64,000 nucleotides of DNA from an uncultured Bacteroidales bacterium. Lineage in GTDB: Bacteria > Bacteroidota > Bacteroidia > Bacteroidales > WCHB1-69. Location of the stretch: assembly GCA_900315245.1 (NCBI GenBank), contig OMYJ01000003.1, positions 220,121 through 284,120 of the forward strand, written 5' to 3'. The notes under the pieces are model-generated. The model did not search any database. It was given only the letters and a program-made list of their open reading frames with translations, and was not told where the DNA came from. Below are positions 1-7,444 of the stretch, piece after piece. A program made the translations under genes and the position numbers. Each line of letters begins with the position of its first letter. Position 1 is the stretch's first letter.

Positions 1-662
1 AATCCTTCCGCTTCTTTTGCCCTGCCATCTGCCACGAGAAACAGCACCGTTCCATCCTCACGGATGCCAACGGCGGTGCGGTTGTGACGGTTGGTGACGA
101 ATGTGCGGTCATCGCGCATATACTGCAACGTGTCATGCCAAATCAACAGCGGACCTGCAGTCATAATATCCGGATAAGGTAACACCTCTTCCCAATGTCT
201 CGAAGAACCGGTTTTGAGAATGAGAACACTGTCGTGGTTCAGACAAAGCGTACCAAATTGGTAATATTTGCGGTTCACAGTGTCCTTGCCGGGGGTGTTC
301 TCCCCGAGTTCCAGGCTGTCGATACGCAGGTAGCAGACCGGGAAGTGTTTGTCCATATCGAAGAATGATCCGTTGATAGCCGCCACCGCATCGTGTTTCT
401 GCGCCATTTCGGAGGTCTTCGTTCGGCGCGGCTCGTGCGCGAACGCCAACGCGTAGTGCGCCGTATCAGGGATTTCCAATACGAAAATCTGCTGGTTCGA
501 GGCGAACAGCTGCTTTCCTTCGAACCGGCACTGCTTCAGAACCATGCCGTCGAGCGTGTCGGTCTGCCAGTGACCGCTCGCAAACGCCAAAGAGTCGCGC
601 TGCGCGTGGAGGCAAAGGGCGAGAGTAATTAGGGTGAGCGTTAAGGTTATACGTTTTTTCAT
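1..662 (-). CDS. Phosphodiester glycosidase-like (NAGPA/DUF2233) exported protein, C-terminus cut off by window edge
   Basis: Reading the minus strand from the ATG at 662 gives an uninterrupted frame of 220 codons that runs off the window start. The N-terminus is a signal peptide of about 20 residues ending LCLHAQ. Family motifs of the NAGPA/DUF2233 phosphodiester glycosidase domain follow in order: AAINGSFFDM, a TAGPLLI segment, and NRTAVGIREDGTVLFLVADG near the cut end. The family removes or exposes sugar phosphodiesters; the substrate here cannot be told. The protein is probably periplasmic or surface exposed. The catalytic C-terminal portion is missing, so the exact function is inferred from the visible two thirds. 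Confidence 0.8.
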   Translation of the reverse strand, partial: MKKRITLTLTLITLALCLHAQRDSLAFASGHWQTDTLDGMVLKQCRFEGKQLFASNQQIFVLEIPDTAHYALAFAHEPRRTKTSEMAQKHDAVAAINGSFFDMDKHFPVCYLRIDSLELGENTPGKDTVNRKYYQFGTLCLNHDSVLILKTGSSRHWEEVLPYPDIMTAGPLLIWHDTLQYMRDDRTFVTNRHNRTAVGIREDGTVLFLVADGRAKEAEG

Positions 663-679
663 CGCTTTTTGTCATCAGC

Positions 680-752
680 CCCACACTGCGCTTCGCTTAT
701 GTGGGGTTACTAGCACTTCGTGCGTCTTGCCCTTTCAGGGCTGCTCAAGGAA
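680..752 (+). repeat. Dispersed hairpin-rich repeat, copy A
   Basis: This 73-bp element sits between the glycosidase and threonine aldolase genes. It recurs, inverted, at 40230-40303 with only about six differences. Three short stem-loops lie in a row: CCCCACA paired with TGTGGGG, GCAC-TTC-GTGC, and GCCC around CTTTCAGGGC. The layout resembles REP/BIME elements. The end CTCAAGGAA is shared by all copies. Confidence 0.8.
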
Positions 753-790
753 GTTGTTTTAATATAAATGTCCTTATTCGTAAAATTCGC

Positions 791-1807
791 TTAATTTGCA
801 GACAGCGCCGCCATCACGCTTTCAATGTCCTCATCCGTCGTATCCCACGATGTCACGAGCCTGATTTCATCCTCGGCCTCGTTCCAGTAGTAGAAGAAGG
901 TGGTCTTCGCAAGGCGGTCGGCGACGGGACGCGGGAGCTTGAGCAGCAGGATGTTGCAGTCGGTGCGCTGGGTGAAGACGTCGCCGAGGACAGCGGTGAT
1001 GCGCTGACGGAGCTTTTGCGCCTGCGCGTTGGCGTGCGTGGCGTTCTTCTTCCACAAATCATTTTCGAAGTAGGCGATGAACTGGGCGCTGAGGTAGCGC
1101 ATCTTGGAGCTGAGCTGGGCGCATTGTTTGCGGTGGTACTTGAGTTCGGGCACCAGTTCGGGGTTCAGCACAACCACCGACTCGCCCATCAGCATCCCGT
1201 TCTTAGTACCTCCGAAGCTGACGATGTCAACGCCGCAGTCGGTGGTCATCTCCTTGAACGTCTTGCCGAGCTTCACCGCTGCATTGGCAATACGCGCGCC
1301 ATCCACATGCAGGTACATGCCGTGCGGGTGGATGAGGTCAGCGATGGCGCGGATCTCCTCGCAGGTATAGACGGTGCCGAGTTCCGAGCACTGCGAGATA
1401 TAGACGGACTTAGGTTGCGAATGGTGTTCAAAGCCCCAATTGGTGAGGTGCGGGCGAATGAGCTCCGGCGTCAGCTTGCCGTCGGGCGTGGGGATAGTCA
1501 CCAATGAGGCACCGGTCATGAAGGCGGGCGCACCGCACTCATCGACGGCGATGTGGGCGGTTTCGGCGCAGAGGATGCTGTTGAACGACCGCACACATGC
1601 GCGCTGAGCCACCACGTTGGCACCGGTACCGTTAAAGACAGGGAAAACCTCCGCCTGCGGACCGAACTGCTCCTTGAAAATCTCCCGAACACGGGCGGTG
1701 TAGGTGTCGTCGCCGTAGGCAATCTCATGGTCGGCGTTACAGGCCGCAATAGCCTCTATTATAGCGGGATGCACTCCCGAATGGTTGTCGCTTCCGAAGG
1801 ATCTCAT
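791..1807 (-). CDS. ltaE: Low-specificity L-threonine aldolase family enzyme
   Basis: A PLP-dependent fold-type I enzyme of 338 residues, expected to cleave L-threonine or L-allo-threonine to glycine and acetaldehyde in the cytoplasm. The N-terminus MRSFGSDNHSGVHPAI, the phosphate-loop segment FPVFNGTGANV (about 55-65), the cofactor aspartate in YLHVDGARIANA (D169) and the Schiff-base lysine in SFGGTKNG (K202) are all family hallmarks. I chose the ATG at 1807 because upstream in-frame codons only translate the promoter and the divergent hemW gene. A TACCTTTG box lies 20 bp upstream, back to back with the hemW promoter. Length is normal for the family. Confidence 0.9.
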   Translation of the reverse strand: MRSFGSDNHSGVHPAIIEAIAACNADHEIAYGDDTYTARVREIFKEQFGPQAEVFPVFNGTGANVVAQRACVRSFNSILCAETAHIAVDECGAPAFMTGASLVTIPTPDGKLTPELIRPHLTNWGFEHHSQPKSVYISQCSELGTVYTCEEIRAIADLIHPHGMYLHVDGARIANAAVKLGKTFKEMTTDCGVDIVSFGGTKNGMLMGESVVVLNPELVPELKYHRKQCAQLSSKMRYLSAQFIAYFENDLWKKNATHANAQAQKLRQRITAVLGDVFTQRTDCNILLLKLPRPVADRLAKTTFFYYWNEAEDEIRLVTSWDTTDEDIESVMAALSAN

Positions 1808-1822
1808 TGTGATTTGGTTTAG

Positions 1823-1857
1823 GCGGCAAAGGTACATATTTTTTGTACTTTTGCCGC
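1823..1857. promoter_or_regulatory. Face-to-face divergent promoters of ltaE and hemW
   Basis: Two -7 boxes point away from each other: TACCTTTG on minus (1827-1834) and TACTTTTG on plus (1846-1853). Together with the flanking GCGGC/GCCGC they form a 14-bp inverted repeat with one mismatch around a 7-bp spacer. The plus box ends only 4 bp before the hemW ATG, so hemW mRNA is probably nearly leaderless. Confidence 0.7.
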
Positions 1858-3009
1858 ATGAAAGAAAAAAACGGTCTCTACATCCATATCCCGTTCTGCA
1901 AGTCCAAATGCGTCTATTGCGGATTCTATTCCACTGTGAACCAGAAGGATGTGGACAAATATGTAAGCTTTTTGATAAAAGAGATGGCACTGCGTTGCCG
2001 CGAGGCCAATGGTGAACCGATTAAAACCGTATATTTCGGCGGCGGCACCCCTTCTGTCTTGCAAATTTCTCAATTACAGCAAATTATAGATTTCACAAAG
2101 AAGTATTTTTCTTTTGAAGAGAATACGGAGACGACTATCGAAGCCAACCCCGAACAGCTGACAGCCGATTACTGCCGTAACCTTAAAGCATTGGGGTTCA
2201 ACAGAATAAGCATCGGTATTCAGTCTTTTCACGATGAAATACTACAGTTTTTGGGAAGAAAACATTCTGCGAAGGAAGCCTTGCAAGCAGTGGAGAATGC
2301 GCACAATACCGGTTTCGAGAACATTTCCATTGACTTAATCTACGGTGTGAATGAGCGTAACAATGCGTTGTGGAAGAAGGAATTGGATACAACATTCCAT
2401 TTACCGATAAAGCATTTCTCCGCTTACGCCTTGACGGTTGAAGAGAATTCACTACTCTATCGCCGCATCCATCAGCACAAAACCGTGGAACCCGATGAGG
2501 ATTTGGCATCCATACAATATAATATATTGTCGGAATCTGTGGGAAACTCTTCATTCGCGCAGTACGAGGTCTCTAACTTCGCGATGAAGGGCTGGGAGTC
2601 CAAGCACAACTCCGCCTATTGGCACCGCGTGCCCTACATCGGGCTGGGGGCTTCGGCACACTCCTACGATGGACAGCACCGGCAGTGGAACGCCCCGAAC
2701 CTCAGCGGTTATTTCACCCAAATCGAGGAGGGAAAAACCTACTACGAGCGCGAAACACTCACCGATATCGACCAACACAACGAGTTCGTACTCTTGGGCT
2801 TACGTACGCGAAACGGCATAAACCTGCGCGAGATGGAAAAACTTTTCGGTCACGAACGAACCGATGCACTCCTGAAATATTTCGAATCGGAGGTGGAAAA
2901 TAACCTCTATCAATTGAAAGACAATCGTCTTCGACTCACTCCTCAAGGGCTTTGGCATGCTGACGGCATCACCAGCGGCGCATTCCTCACCAACAGTGTT
3001 GACGTTTAA
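1858..3009 (+). CDS. hemW: Radical SAM heme chaperone HemW (oxygen-independent coproporphyrinogen oxidase-like)
   Basis: A 383-residue radical SAM protein. The cluster motif HIPFCKSKCVYCGF lies at residues 10-23 with cysteines 14, 18 and 21 in the CX3CX2C spacing, followed by the glycine-rich FGGGTPS strand and the SIGIQSFH segment. The HemW/HemN C-terminal domain is present (GLRTRNGINL). HemW-type proteins bind heme and deliver it to respiratory enzymes; they lack true coproporphyrinogen oxidase activity. The start at 1858 is preferred over an upstream ATG at 1843 because that ATG lies in the promoter box. The gene is alone on its strand, divergent from ltaE. Confidence 0.88.
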   Translation: MKEKNGLYIHIPFCKSKCVYCGFYSTVNQKDVDKYVSFLIKEMALRCREANGEPIKTVYFGGGTPSVLQISQLQQIIDFTKKYFSFEENTETTIEANPEQLTADYCRNLKALGFNRISIGIQSFHDEILQFLGRKHSAKEALQAVENAHNTGFENISIDLIYGVNERNNALWKKELDTTFHLPIKHFSAYALTVEENSLLYRRIHQHKTVEPDEDLASIQYNILSESVGNSSFAQYEVSNFAMKGWESKHNSAYWHRVPYIGLGASAHSYDGQHRQWNAPNLSGYFTQIEEGKTYYERETLTDIDQHNEFVLLGLRTRNGINLREMEKLFGHERTDALLKYFESEVENNLYQLKDNRLRLTPQGLWHADGITSGAFLTNSVDV

Positions 3010-3028
3010 TGATTTAGACACTTCCAAC

Positions 3029-3101
3029 AGCCTAAGTCTAAGTCTAAGTCTAAGTTTAAGTCTAAGTCATGGTCTAAGTCTCAAGTCTTAAGTCTCAAGT
3101 C
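3029..3101. repeat. Tandem array of TAAGTC hexamers and TYAAGTC heptamers
   Basis: Six TAAGTC-type hexamers are followed, after a short break, by heptamers TCAAGTC, TTAAGTC and TCAAGTC. The array fills the spacer between the convergent genes hemW and ogt. Its last unit contributes bases to the ogt stop codon (3100-3102). Confidence 0.85.
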
Positions 3102-3711
3102 AAAACAACGTCGGGTCCCAACTTTGGAGACCTTCCGCCCTGGCATTGGACTTTGCCTCCATATTCAGCAGTTTGATTTTGCGAGAGACATCCCACCGGT
3201 AGCCGCCGAGAGTGCCATTGGTGCAGACCACACGGTGGCAGGGCACGATGCACATCACCGGATTGGCACCCACAGCCTGTCCCACCGGCCGGGCCGCCTT
3301 GGGCCGGTGAATCCGTTCCGCGATGTGGCGGTAGGTGGTCACCATGCCGTTGGGGATCGTGAGCAGATCCCGCCACACCTCAAGTTGGAACAGTGTGCCA
3401 TACAGGTGCAGGCAAAGACTCGGCACCTTATCGTCGTGACGACGGAGCAGCAAAAGGGCTTTCTTGTGCAAAGACACGATGCGGTTGCGGAATCGCGCCT
3501 TAGGGAAATGCCGCTTCAGCGTTGCTTCGGGTTCCCACTTCATGGCGGCGGGCATGATGAAACAGATTCCCTTGGGTGTCGAAGCAATCAACACGCGCCC
3601 GATGGGAGCGGACTGGATACTGTAACTGATGACGAGGGGCTTCTCTTTGCCCAAGAATTCCTCCCGCGACATCGGCTCAATCCAGATGCGGCAGTGTTTT
3701 TTGTCGTTCAT
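3100..3711 (-). CDS. ogt: Methylated-DNA-[protein]-cysteine S-methyltransferase
   Basis: A 203-residue suicide DNA repair enzyme that takes alkyl groups from O6-alkylguanine or O4-alkylthymine onto its own cysteine. The active-site motif IVPCHRVV contains the acceptor C158. The preceding helix-turn-helix stretch with TTYRHIAERI and the RPVGQAVGANP segment are standard. The N-terminal half (VISYSIQSAPIGRVLIAST) resembles the Ada/Ogt ribonuclease-like domain, and no Ada zinc domain is present. The start at 3711 avoids an upstream ATG inside the promoter. A TATCTTTG box lies at 3730-3737. Confidence 0.9.
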   Translation of the reverse strand: MNDKKHCRIWIEPMSREEFLGKEKPLVISYSIQSAPIGRVLIASTPKGICFIMPAAMKWEPEATLKRHFPKARFRNRIVSLHKKALLLLRRHDDKVPSLCLHLYGTLFQLEVWRDLLTIPNGMVTTYRHIAERIHRPKAARPVGQAVGANPVMCIVPCHRVVCTNGTLGGYRWDVSRKIKLLNMEAKSNARAEGLQSWDPTLF

Positions 3712-3729
3712 TTCAAGCGAATTAGACGG

Positions 3730-3737
3730 CAAAGATA
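3730..3737 (-). promoter_or_regulatory. -7 promoter box of ogt
   Basis: The minus strand reads TATCTTTG, matching the Bacteroidetes TAnnTTTG consensus, 18 bp before the chosen ogt ATG. It lies divergent to the GH20 promoter. Confidence 0.65.
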
Positions 3738-3797
3738 CAAAAATATACATGCTCCTCCGTTTTGAAACAGAAAATAGTATCAGAGGAGAAAATTATG

Positions 3798-3805
3798 TAT
3801 TTTTG
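3798..3805 (+). promoter_or_regulatory. -7 promoter box of the GH20 gene
   Basis: TATTTTTG followed by CCGC, the common local context of these boxes, 38 bp upstream of the GH20 ATG. Confidence 0.65.
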
Positions 3806-3843
3806 CCGCACAAGTTTTTTCTCAGAAAATAAAAATCCCAAAT

Positions 3844-5478
3844 ATGAAAAAGATCACCCTCCTGACCATCATCCTCGCGGCCGTCGTGCTATTCGGCTGC
3901 CAGAAACCCAAAGCCATCGTGGTGGTTCCCGAACCCGTGGAAATCACCCCGAAAGGCGGACAATTCACCATTGACAACCAGACGATGCTCTGCTTCGACA
4001 ACCTCGGGGCCGAAGCTTCCGAAACCTCGAAAATGATCCGCGACCTCTACGAGAGCTACTTCAAGCTGCGTCCTAACCTCGGCGATGCAGAGAGCGCGAA
4101 AAAGCACTCCATCCTATTCAGTATCAGCAAAAAAGAGATCAAGAACATCGGCGATGAGGGGTACGTGCTCACGGTGAAACCCAACCGCATCGTGGCGGAG
4201 GCCAACACCACCTCCGGACTCTTCTACGCCATGCAGACGCTGATGCAGATGGCTGGCACCGACAAGTTAGCCGACAACAAAACTTTCGCAGTGCCGTGCG
4301 CCGTCATCACCGACTACCCACGCTTCGCCTACCGCGGCGCCCACCTCGACGTGTCGCGCCATTTCTTCGACACCGCCTTCGTAAAGAAGTACATCGACAT
4401 GCTGGCGTTCTTCAAGATCAACAAGTTCCACTGGCACCTCACCGACGACCACGGCTGGCGCATCCAGATCGACCGTTACCCTGAGCTCACCCGCGTAGGT
4501 GCGTGGCGTCCTGAGCGTACATCCTGGGACACGCTGCACCCCGTAATGCCCGAAGAGCCCATGACCTACGGCGGCTTCTACACCAAAGAGCAGATCCGCG
4601 ACATCGTGCGCTACGCCGCCGCCCGCCACATCGACATCATCCCTGAAATCGAGATTCCCGGCCACTGCAGCGCCATCCTCGCCGCCTACCCGCAGTACGC
4701 CTGCGACAACTATCCCTACACCGTGGCCGTAGGTCCCTACTGGCCGCCCAAAGCCATCATGTGCGCTGGCAACGACGGCGTGCTCACCTTCTACAAGAAC
4801 GTGCTCACCGAAGTGGCCGAACTCTTCCCCTACCCGCTCATCCACATCGGCGGCGACGAAGCCTTCAACGACAACTGGCAAGTCTGTCCGAAATGCCAGC
4901 AACGTATTCAAGACAAGGGACTTAGAAACGAGTTTGAGCTCCAGCAGTGGCTGATGAACCAAATCGAGCATCATCTGGATTCGCTCGGCAAGAAGGCCAT
5001 CATCTGGGACGACATCGTGTCGGACGACATGGTGAACACCTCCACCATCATGTGCTGGCAGGGCCTCGACGTGGCGAAGACCGCCGCCAAGCACGGCAAC
5101 GACGTCATCATGTGCCCGACCACCCACTGCTACTTCAACTACTACCAAAGCAAGGACAAGGACGAGCGGCTCTGCATGGAGGGTTACGTCTCCTTAGGCA
5201 AAGCCTACTCCTTCGACCCGATGCCGGAGGGCCTGAGCGAAGCGCAACAGAAGCACATCCTCGGCGGACAGTGCAACCTCTGGACCGAGTTCGTGAACGA
5301 CCCCGAAACGGCCGAATACATGATCATGCCGCGACTGTTCGCCCTCTCAGAGTGCGTCTGGAGCCCGAAAGAGAAGAAAGACCCGAAGAAATTCGCCGCC
5401 AAGGTTGATTTCGAGCGGAATCTGATGAAGAAGTTGGGGTACCGGCCATCGAACAGAACCGTAATGGAACTGGAATAG
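3844..5478 (+). CDS. Beta-N-acetylhexosaminidase (GH20) lipoprotein
   Basis: A 544-residue glycoside hydrolase family 20 enzyme that removes terminal GlcNAc or GalNAc from glycans by substrate-assisted catalysis. The N-terminus is a lipoprotein signal (VVLFGC, Cys19). The GH20b domain (about 25-160) precedes the catalytic barrel, which starts YRGAHLDVSRHFF and contains KFHWHLTDDHGWR. The catalytic pair D338-E339 is in HIGGDEAF. The family uses the Asp to orient the 2-acetamido group and the Glu as acid/base. It is monocistronic with its own promoter and probably acts at the cell envelope on host or microbial glycans. Confidence 0.93.
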   Translation: MKKITLLTIILAAVVLFGCQKPKAIVVVPEPVEITPKGGQFTIDNQTMLCFDNLGAEASETSKMIRDLYESYFKLRPNLGDAESAKKHSILFSISKKEIKNIGDEGYVLTVKPNRIVAEANTTSGLFYAMQTLMQMAGTDKLADNKTFAVPCAVITDYPRFAYRGAHLDVSRHFFDTAFVKKYIDMLAFFKINKFHWHLTDDHGWRIQIDRYPELTRVGAWRPERTSWDTLHPVMPEEPMTYGGFYTKEQIRDIVRYAAARHIDIIPEIEIPGHCSAILAAYPQYACDNYPYTVAVGPYWPPKAIMCAGNDGVLTFYKNVLTEVAELFPYPLIHIGGDEAFNDNWQVCPKCQQRIQDKGLRNEFELQQWLMNQIEHHLDSLGKKAIIWDDIVSDDMVNTSTIMCWQGLDVAKTAAKHGNDVIMCPTTHCYFNYYQSKDKDERLCMEGYVSLGKAYSFDPMPEGLSEAQQKHILGGQCNLWTEFVNDPETAEYMIMPRLFALSECVWSPKEKKDPKKFAAKVDFERNLMKKLGYRPSNRTVMELE

Positions 5479-5482
5479 TTCA

Positions 5483-5510
5483 ATTCACCATTCACTATTC
5501 ACTATTCACA
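5483..5510. repeat. ATTCACY heptamer array (4 units)
   Basis: Four contiguous heptamers, ATTCACC, ATTCACT, ATTCACT and ATTCACA, start 4 bp after the GH20 stop codon. Confidence 0.85.
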
Positions 5511-5518
5511 AAGATTGG

Positions 5519-5538
5519 GGCCGTCCGGAGGGGCGGCC
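5519..5538. terminator. GC-rich hairpin between convergent genes
   Basis: GGCCGTCC pairs with GGGGCGGCC around a short loop, between the convergent GH20 and HEPN genes. No strong T-run follows on either strand, so intrinsic termination is only probable. Confidence 0.5.
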
Positions 5539-5545
5539 TCAATTA

Positions 5546-5947
5546 TTACAACGTATTACAAATCCCTATCATCTTATCCAACAATATTTTAACCATCGGC
5601 AAATAGCGTTGAATTTCTTCTTCAGTAACTTCCACAAAGTCTTCATAATCACCCTCTTGTCGTAATGAGAATAATTTCCGGATCAGTCGGATGTCTTCTG
5701 TTGACAATAACCCTTGTTGTACAAGATGGAGACTTATCATCGCAATAACACCCGCATGGGTGTGAGCGGCCAATTCCTTCTTGATTAATATTGCTGTTGA
5801 AGCATAAAACAAAGCATAATACAAACGATTGGCCGCAATGTTCCATAAACCAATTGCCGACACCTTTTCCGCTTCATCAATGGCATTTTGTGCTTTTTCA
5901 ATACGGTAACTCACTACCGCAACTCTTTCTTCTTCAGACAAGCTCAT
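5546..5947 (-). CDS. HEPN-domain protein of a HEPN/MNT pair (toxin-like)
   Basis: A 133-residue all-helical HEPN domain (pfam05168 type). The helix NRLYYALFYASTAIL (about 40-54), the H/G segment HTHAGVIAM and the conserved LRQEGDYEDF with R96, D100 and Y101 support the family. Many HEPN proteins are ribonucleases that use an R-X4-6-H motif; here the aromatic position is Tyr, the form found in this subfamily. The start overlaps the stop of the upstream nucleotidyltransferase by ATGA, so the two are translationally coupled. In characterised pairs the MNT partner neutralises HEPN by adenylylating it. Confidence 0.82.
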   Translation of the reverse strand: MSLSEEERVAVVSYRIEKAQNAIDEAEKVSAIGLWNIAANRLYYALFYASTAILIKKELAAHTHAGVIAMISLHLVQQGLLSTEDIRLIRKLFSLRQEGDYEDFVEVTEEEIQRYLPMVKILLDKMIGICNTL

Positions 5948-6264
5948 AATTCGATATGCTCTTTTAAGACATTAAATTTAAATAAGGACGGCGGTGCCGT
6001 TTCCCATTGTTTCGTGTTATAGGTAAAAGCGTTGATTTCCTCCCCGATTTGGAGTCCTTTCCACCATAAGTCGTATGAAATATCGCTTCGGGCATCAAAA
6101 TTCATGTCTGGATCGTTGACCAACACAATGACATCCCAGTCCGAATCCTGACGAGCAGTTCCCTTTGCACGAGATCCGTATAATAATATCCGCGCGGTTG
6201 GATCTGCCGAAAGAACCGTCTTTCGGATAAGATCAATAACATTTTTTGTGTCAACAATATCCAT
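5944..6264 (-). CDS. MNT-type nucleotidyltransferase (antitoxin-like partner of HEPN)
   Basis: A minimal nucleotidyltransferase of 106 residues. The signature YGSRAKGTARQDSDWDVIVL gives the GS...DxD catalytic motif of the polymerase-beta fold. It lies directly upstream of, and overlaps, the HEPN gene. In MntA/HepT systems this protein adds AMP to a tyrosine of the HEPN toxin. The ATG at 6264 is chosen because an upstream in-frame ATG lies inside the promoter; a TATCTTTG box is at 6284-6291. Codon use is AT-rich relative to the flanking GH20 and RluA genes, as is common for mobile defence genes. Confidence 0.82.
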   Translation of the reverse strand: MDIVDTKNVIDLIRKTVLSADPTARILLYGSRAKGTARQDSDWDVIVLVNDPDMNFDARSDISYDLWWKGLQIGEEINAFTYNTKQWETAPPSLFKFNVLKEHIEL

Positions 6265-6283
6265 ACTCACATTTTTCAATCGG

Positions 6284-6291
6284 CAAAGATA
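6284..6291 (-). promoter_or_regulatory. -7 promoter box of the HEPN/MNT operon
   Basis: The minus strand reads TATCTTTG, followed by CCG, 20 bp before the MNT start codon. Confidence 0.65.
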
Positions 6292-6308
6292 CATTATTTT
6301 CAATCACA

Positions 6309-6378
6309 TGGCTGTTTCCGTACGCATTTAATTTGTGCGGACATGTTTCGACGCATGAAAAAATCATGTAAACAGCCA
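6309..6378. repeat. Inverted repeat flanking the end of the unknown gene
   Basis: TGGCTGTTT (6309-6317) and AAACAGCCA (6370-6378) are perfect 9-bp inverted arms, 52 bp apart. CATGA-AAAAA-TCATG lies inside, near the right arm. Its role is unknown; a weak terminator for the upstream minus-strand gene is possible. Confidence 0.35.
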
Positions 6379-6380
6379 AA

Positions 6381-6860
6381 TCATCTTTCCTCTAACAACG
6401 GCAAGTGATCCTCCTTCAAAAGATTCATTCTTGTTGTGAGCATATCGGCATACTCTTTGGTTGCGGGCACATTAACAGGATAACAATCAGAAATGTCTTC
6501 GCCGTTGTTCACTTTCGAAGCCCATTCTTCCATCAGTTTAATATATAAATCCAATGCACTATGTGCGGATGGAGCACTTAATATGTCAATATAGGCCGGA
6601 GGAAGATCACCTACGATTACCCAAACATGATTGTCTGCCCCTTTCGCAACATCAGGCACGATTTCAAAACAGAAAAGGCCTATAACATATCCACAAGAAT
6701 AGACCAACCAACCCTTATTGATAGACAGACACCATGGGAAGGACAACAAATAACTATGGGCTTCCTTCGCCAACTCTTTTACTTCTTCAACTTGTTCAAT
6801 TGACAAGGGATTGCTGTCCAATTTATCCAGAATTGCCCATTTTTTTGTATCGAGTTCCAT
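6381..6860 (-). CDS. Uncharacterised 159-residue cytoplasmic protein in the TA island
   Basis: I do not recognise this protein with confidence. It has no signal peptide or membrane helix. The N-terminal half is helical and charged (about 1-35). A hydrophobic core region WLVYSCGYVIGLFCFEIVPD (about 51-70) is followed by HVWVIVGDLPPAYIDI, a conserved-looking strand-turn, and a helical C-terminus. It lies 13 bp downstream of the RelE/ParE-like toxin gene on the same strand, so it may be the third gene of that unit. An immunity or accessory function is possible but unsupported. Confidence 0.6.
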   Translation of the reverse strand: MELDTKKWAILDKLDSNPLSIEQVEEVKELAKEAHSYLLSFPWCLSINKGWLVYSCGYVIGLFCFEIVPDVAKGADNHVWVIVGDLPPAYIDILSAPSAHSALDLYIKLMEEWASKVNNGEDISDCYPVNVPATKEYADMLTTRMNLLKEDHLPLLEER

Positions 6861-6873
6861 ATATTAATCATGA

Positions 6874-7185
6874 TTAATAGTATAACAAACTATGCACCGC
6901 ATCACGAACAAAAATGATTTCTTGACCATTCTTATCACGAACTATCTCGTATGCAAAATGGAAATCCTCACAAGTGTATTCCTGCCAATTGTTTTCAATC
7001 CACTTTCGTTTTAACCTCGCTTTTGGGTATATGAAATAATAATCGCTTAAAGACGCAAGGGCTTCTATTAACCTTTTCTTCTTGGCCATAACAGTTTCCT
7101 CTGACAACGTGATATGCCTCCTCATGGCGGCAGAGTAGAAACTGTCAATCTCTTTCACAACAACATCATCAACAATTACTTTCAT
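6874..7185 (-). CDS. RelE/ParE-superfamily-like toxin
   Basis: A 103-residue basic protein. The C-terminal half shows the RelE/ParE-like pattern: a lysine/arginine-rich strand (KARLKRKWIENNW), a hydrophobic strand FHFAYEIVRDKNGQEIIFV, and a terminal segment RDAVHSLLYY resembling the family's last strand with a histidine. Such toxins cleave mRNA on ribosomes or poison gyrase; which one cannot be told. Its ATG overlaps the upstream antitoxin stop as TAATG, the usual coupling of toxin-antitoxin pairs. Similarity is by pattern only. Confidence 0.65.
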   Translation of the reverse strand: MKVIVDDVVVKEIDSFYSAAMRRHITLSEETVMAKKKRLIEALASLSDYYFIYPKARLKRKWIENNWQEYTCEDFHFAYEIVRDKNGQEIIFVRDAVHSLLYY

Positions 7186-7373
7186 TATTTTGCATGGTAA
7201 TGTTGATGAATAAACTCTGTCAAATGGTTGTCAAGTTCCTCCAAAGTCATACTTCGCTCCATCTCTTCTTCGGTGATGGTGCGTAAAGTCCTTTGGGCGG
7301 AAGCGACATACTGAACTTGAGGATCGTTAACCTCATGATTTTCAATATCTTTTGAAGTATATTCTTTTGCCAT
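7185..7373 (-). CDS. Small acidic antitoxin-like protein
   Basis: A 62-residue acidic protein located immediately upstream of, and overlapping by one base, the RelE/ParE-like toxin. It begins MAKEYTSKDIENHEVNDPQV and ends in a helical TLEELDNHLTEFIHQHYH segment suited to wrapping a toxin. No clear DNA-binding domain is visible. The ATG at 7373 is preferred over an upstream TTG, which belongs to the promoter. A TATCTTTG box lies 22 bp upstream. The assignment rests on size, charge and gene order. Confidence 0.62.
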   Translation of the reverse strand: MAKEYTSKDIENHEVNDPQVQYVASAQRTLRTITEEEMERSMTLEELDNHLTEFIHQHYHAK

Positions 7374-7394
7374 TATGTATTTAATTATCTGCCG

Positions 7395-7402
7395 CAAAGA
7401 TA
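7395..7402 (-). promoter_or_regulatory. -7 promoter box of the small toxin-antitoxin operon
   Basis: TATCTTTG on minus, followed by CGGC, 22 bp upstream of the antitoxin ATG. Confidence 0.65.
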
Positions 7403-7444
7403 CAACAAAAAAGACCGCTTGTCAAGAGGGGAAATCGTTTTTTC

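Noticed and set aside
701-1507. Open frames starting in the dispersed repeat (GLLALRASCPF-type peptides near 701 and 40335)
   Set aside because: They arise because the repeat copies share sequence; they overlap real genes or non-coding repeat DNA.
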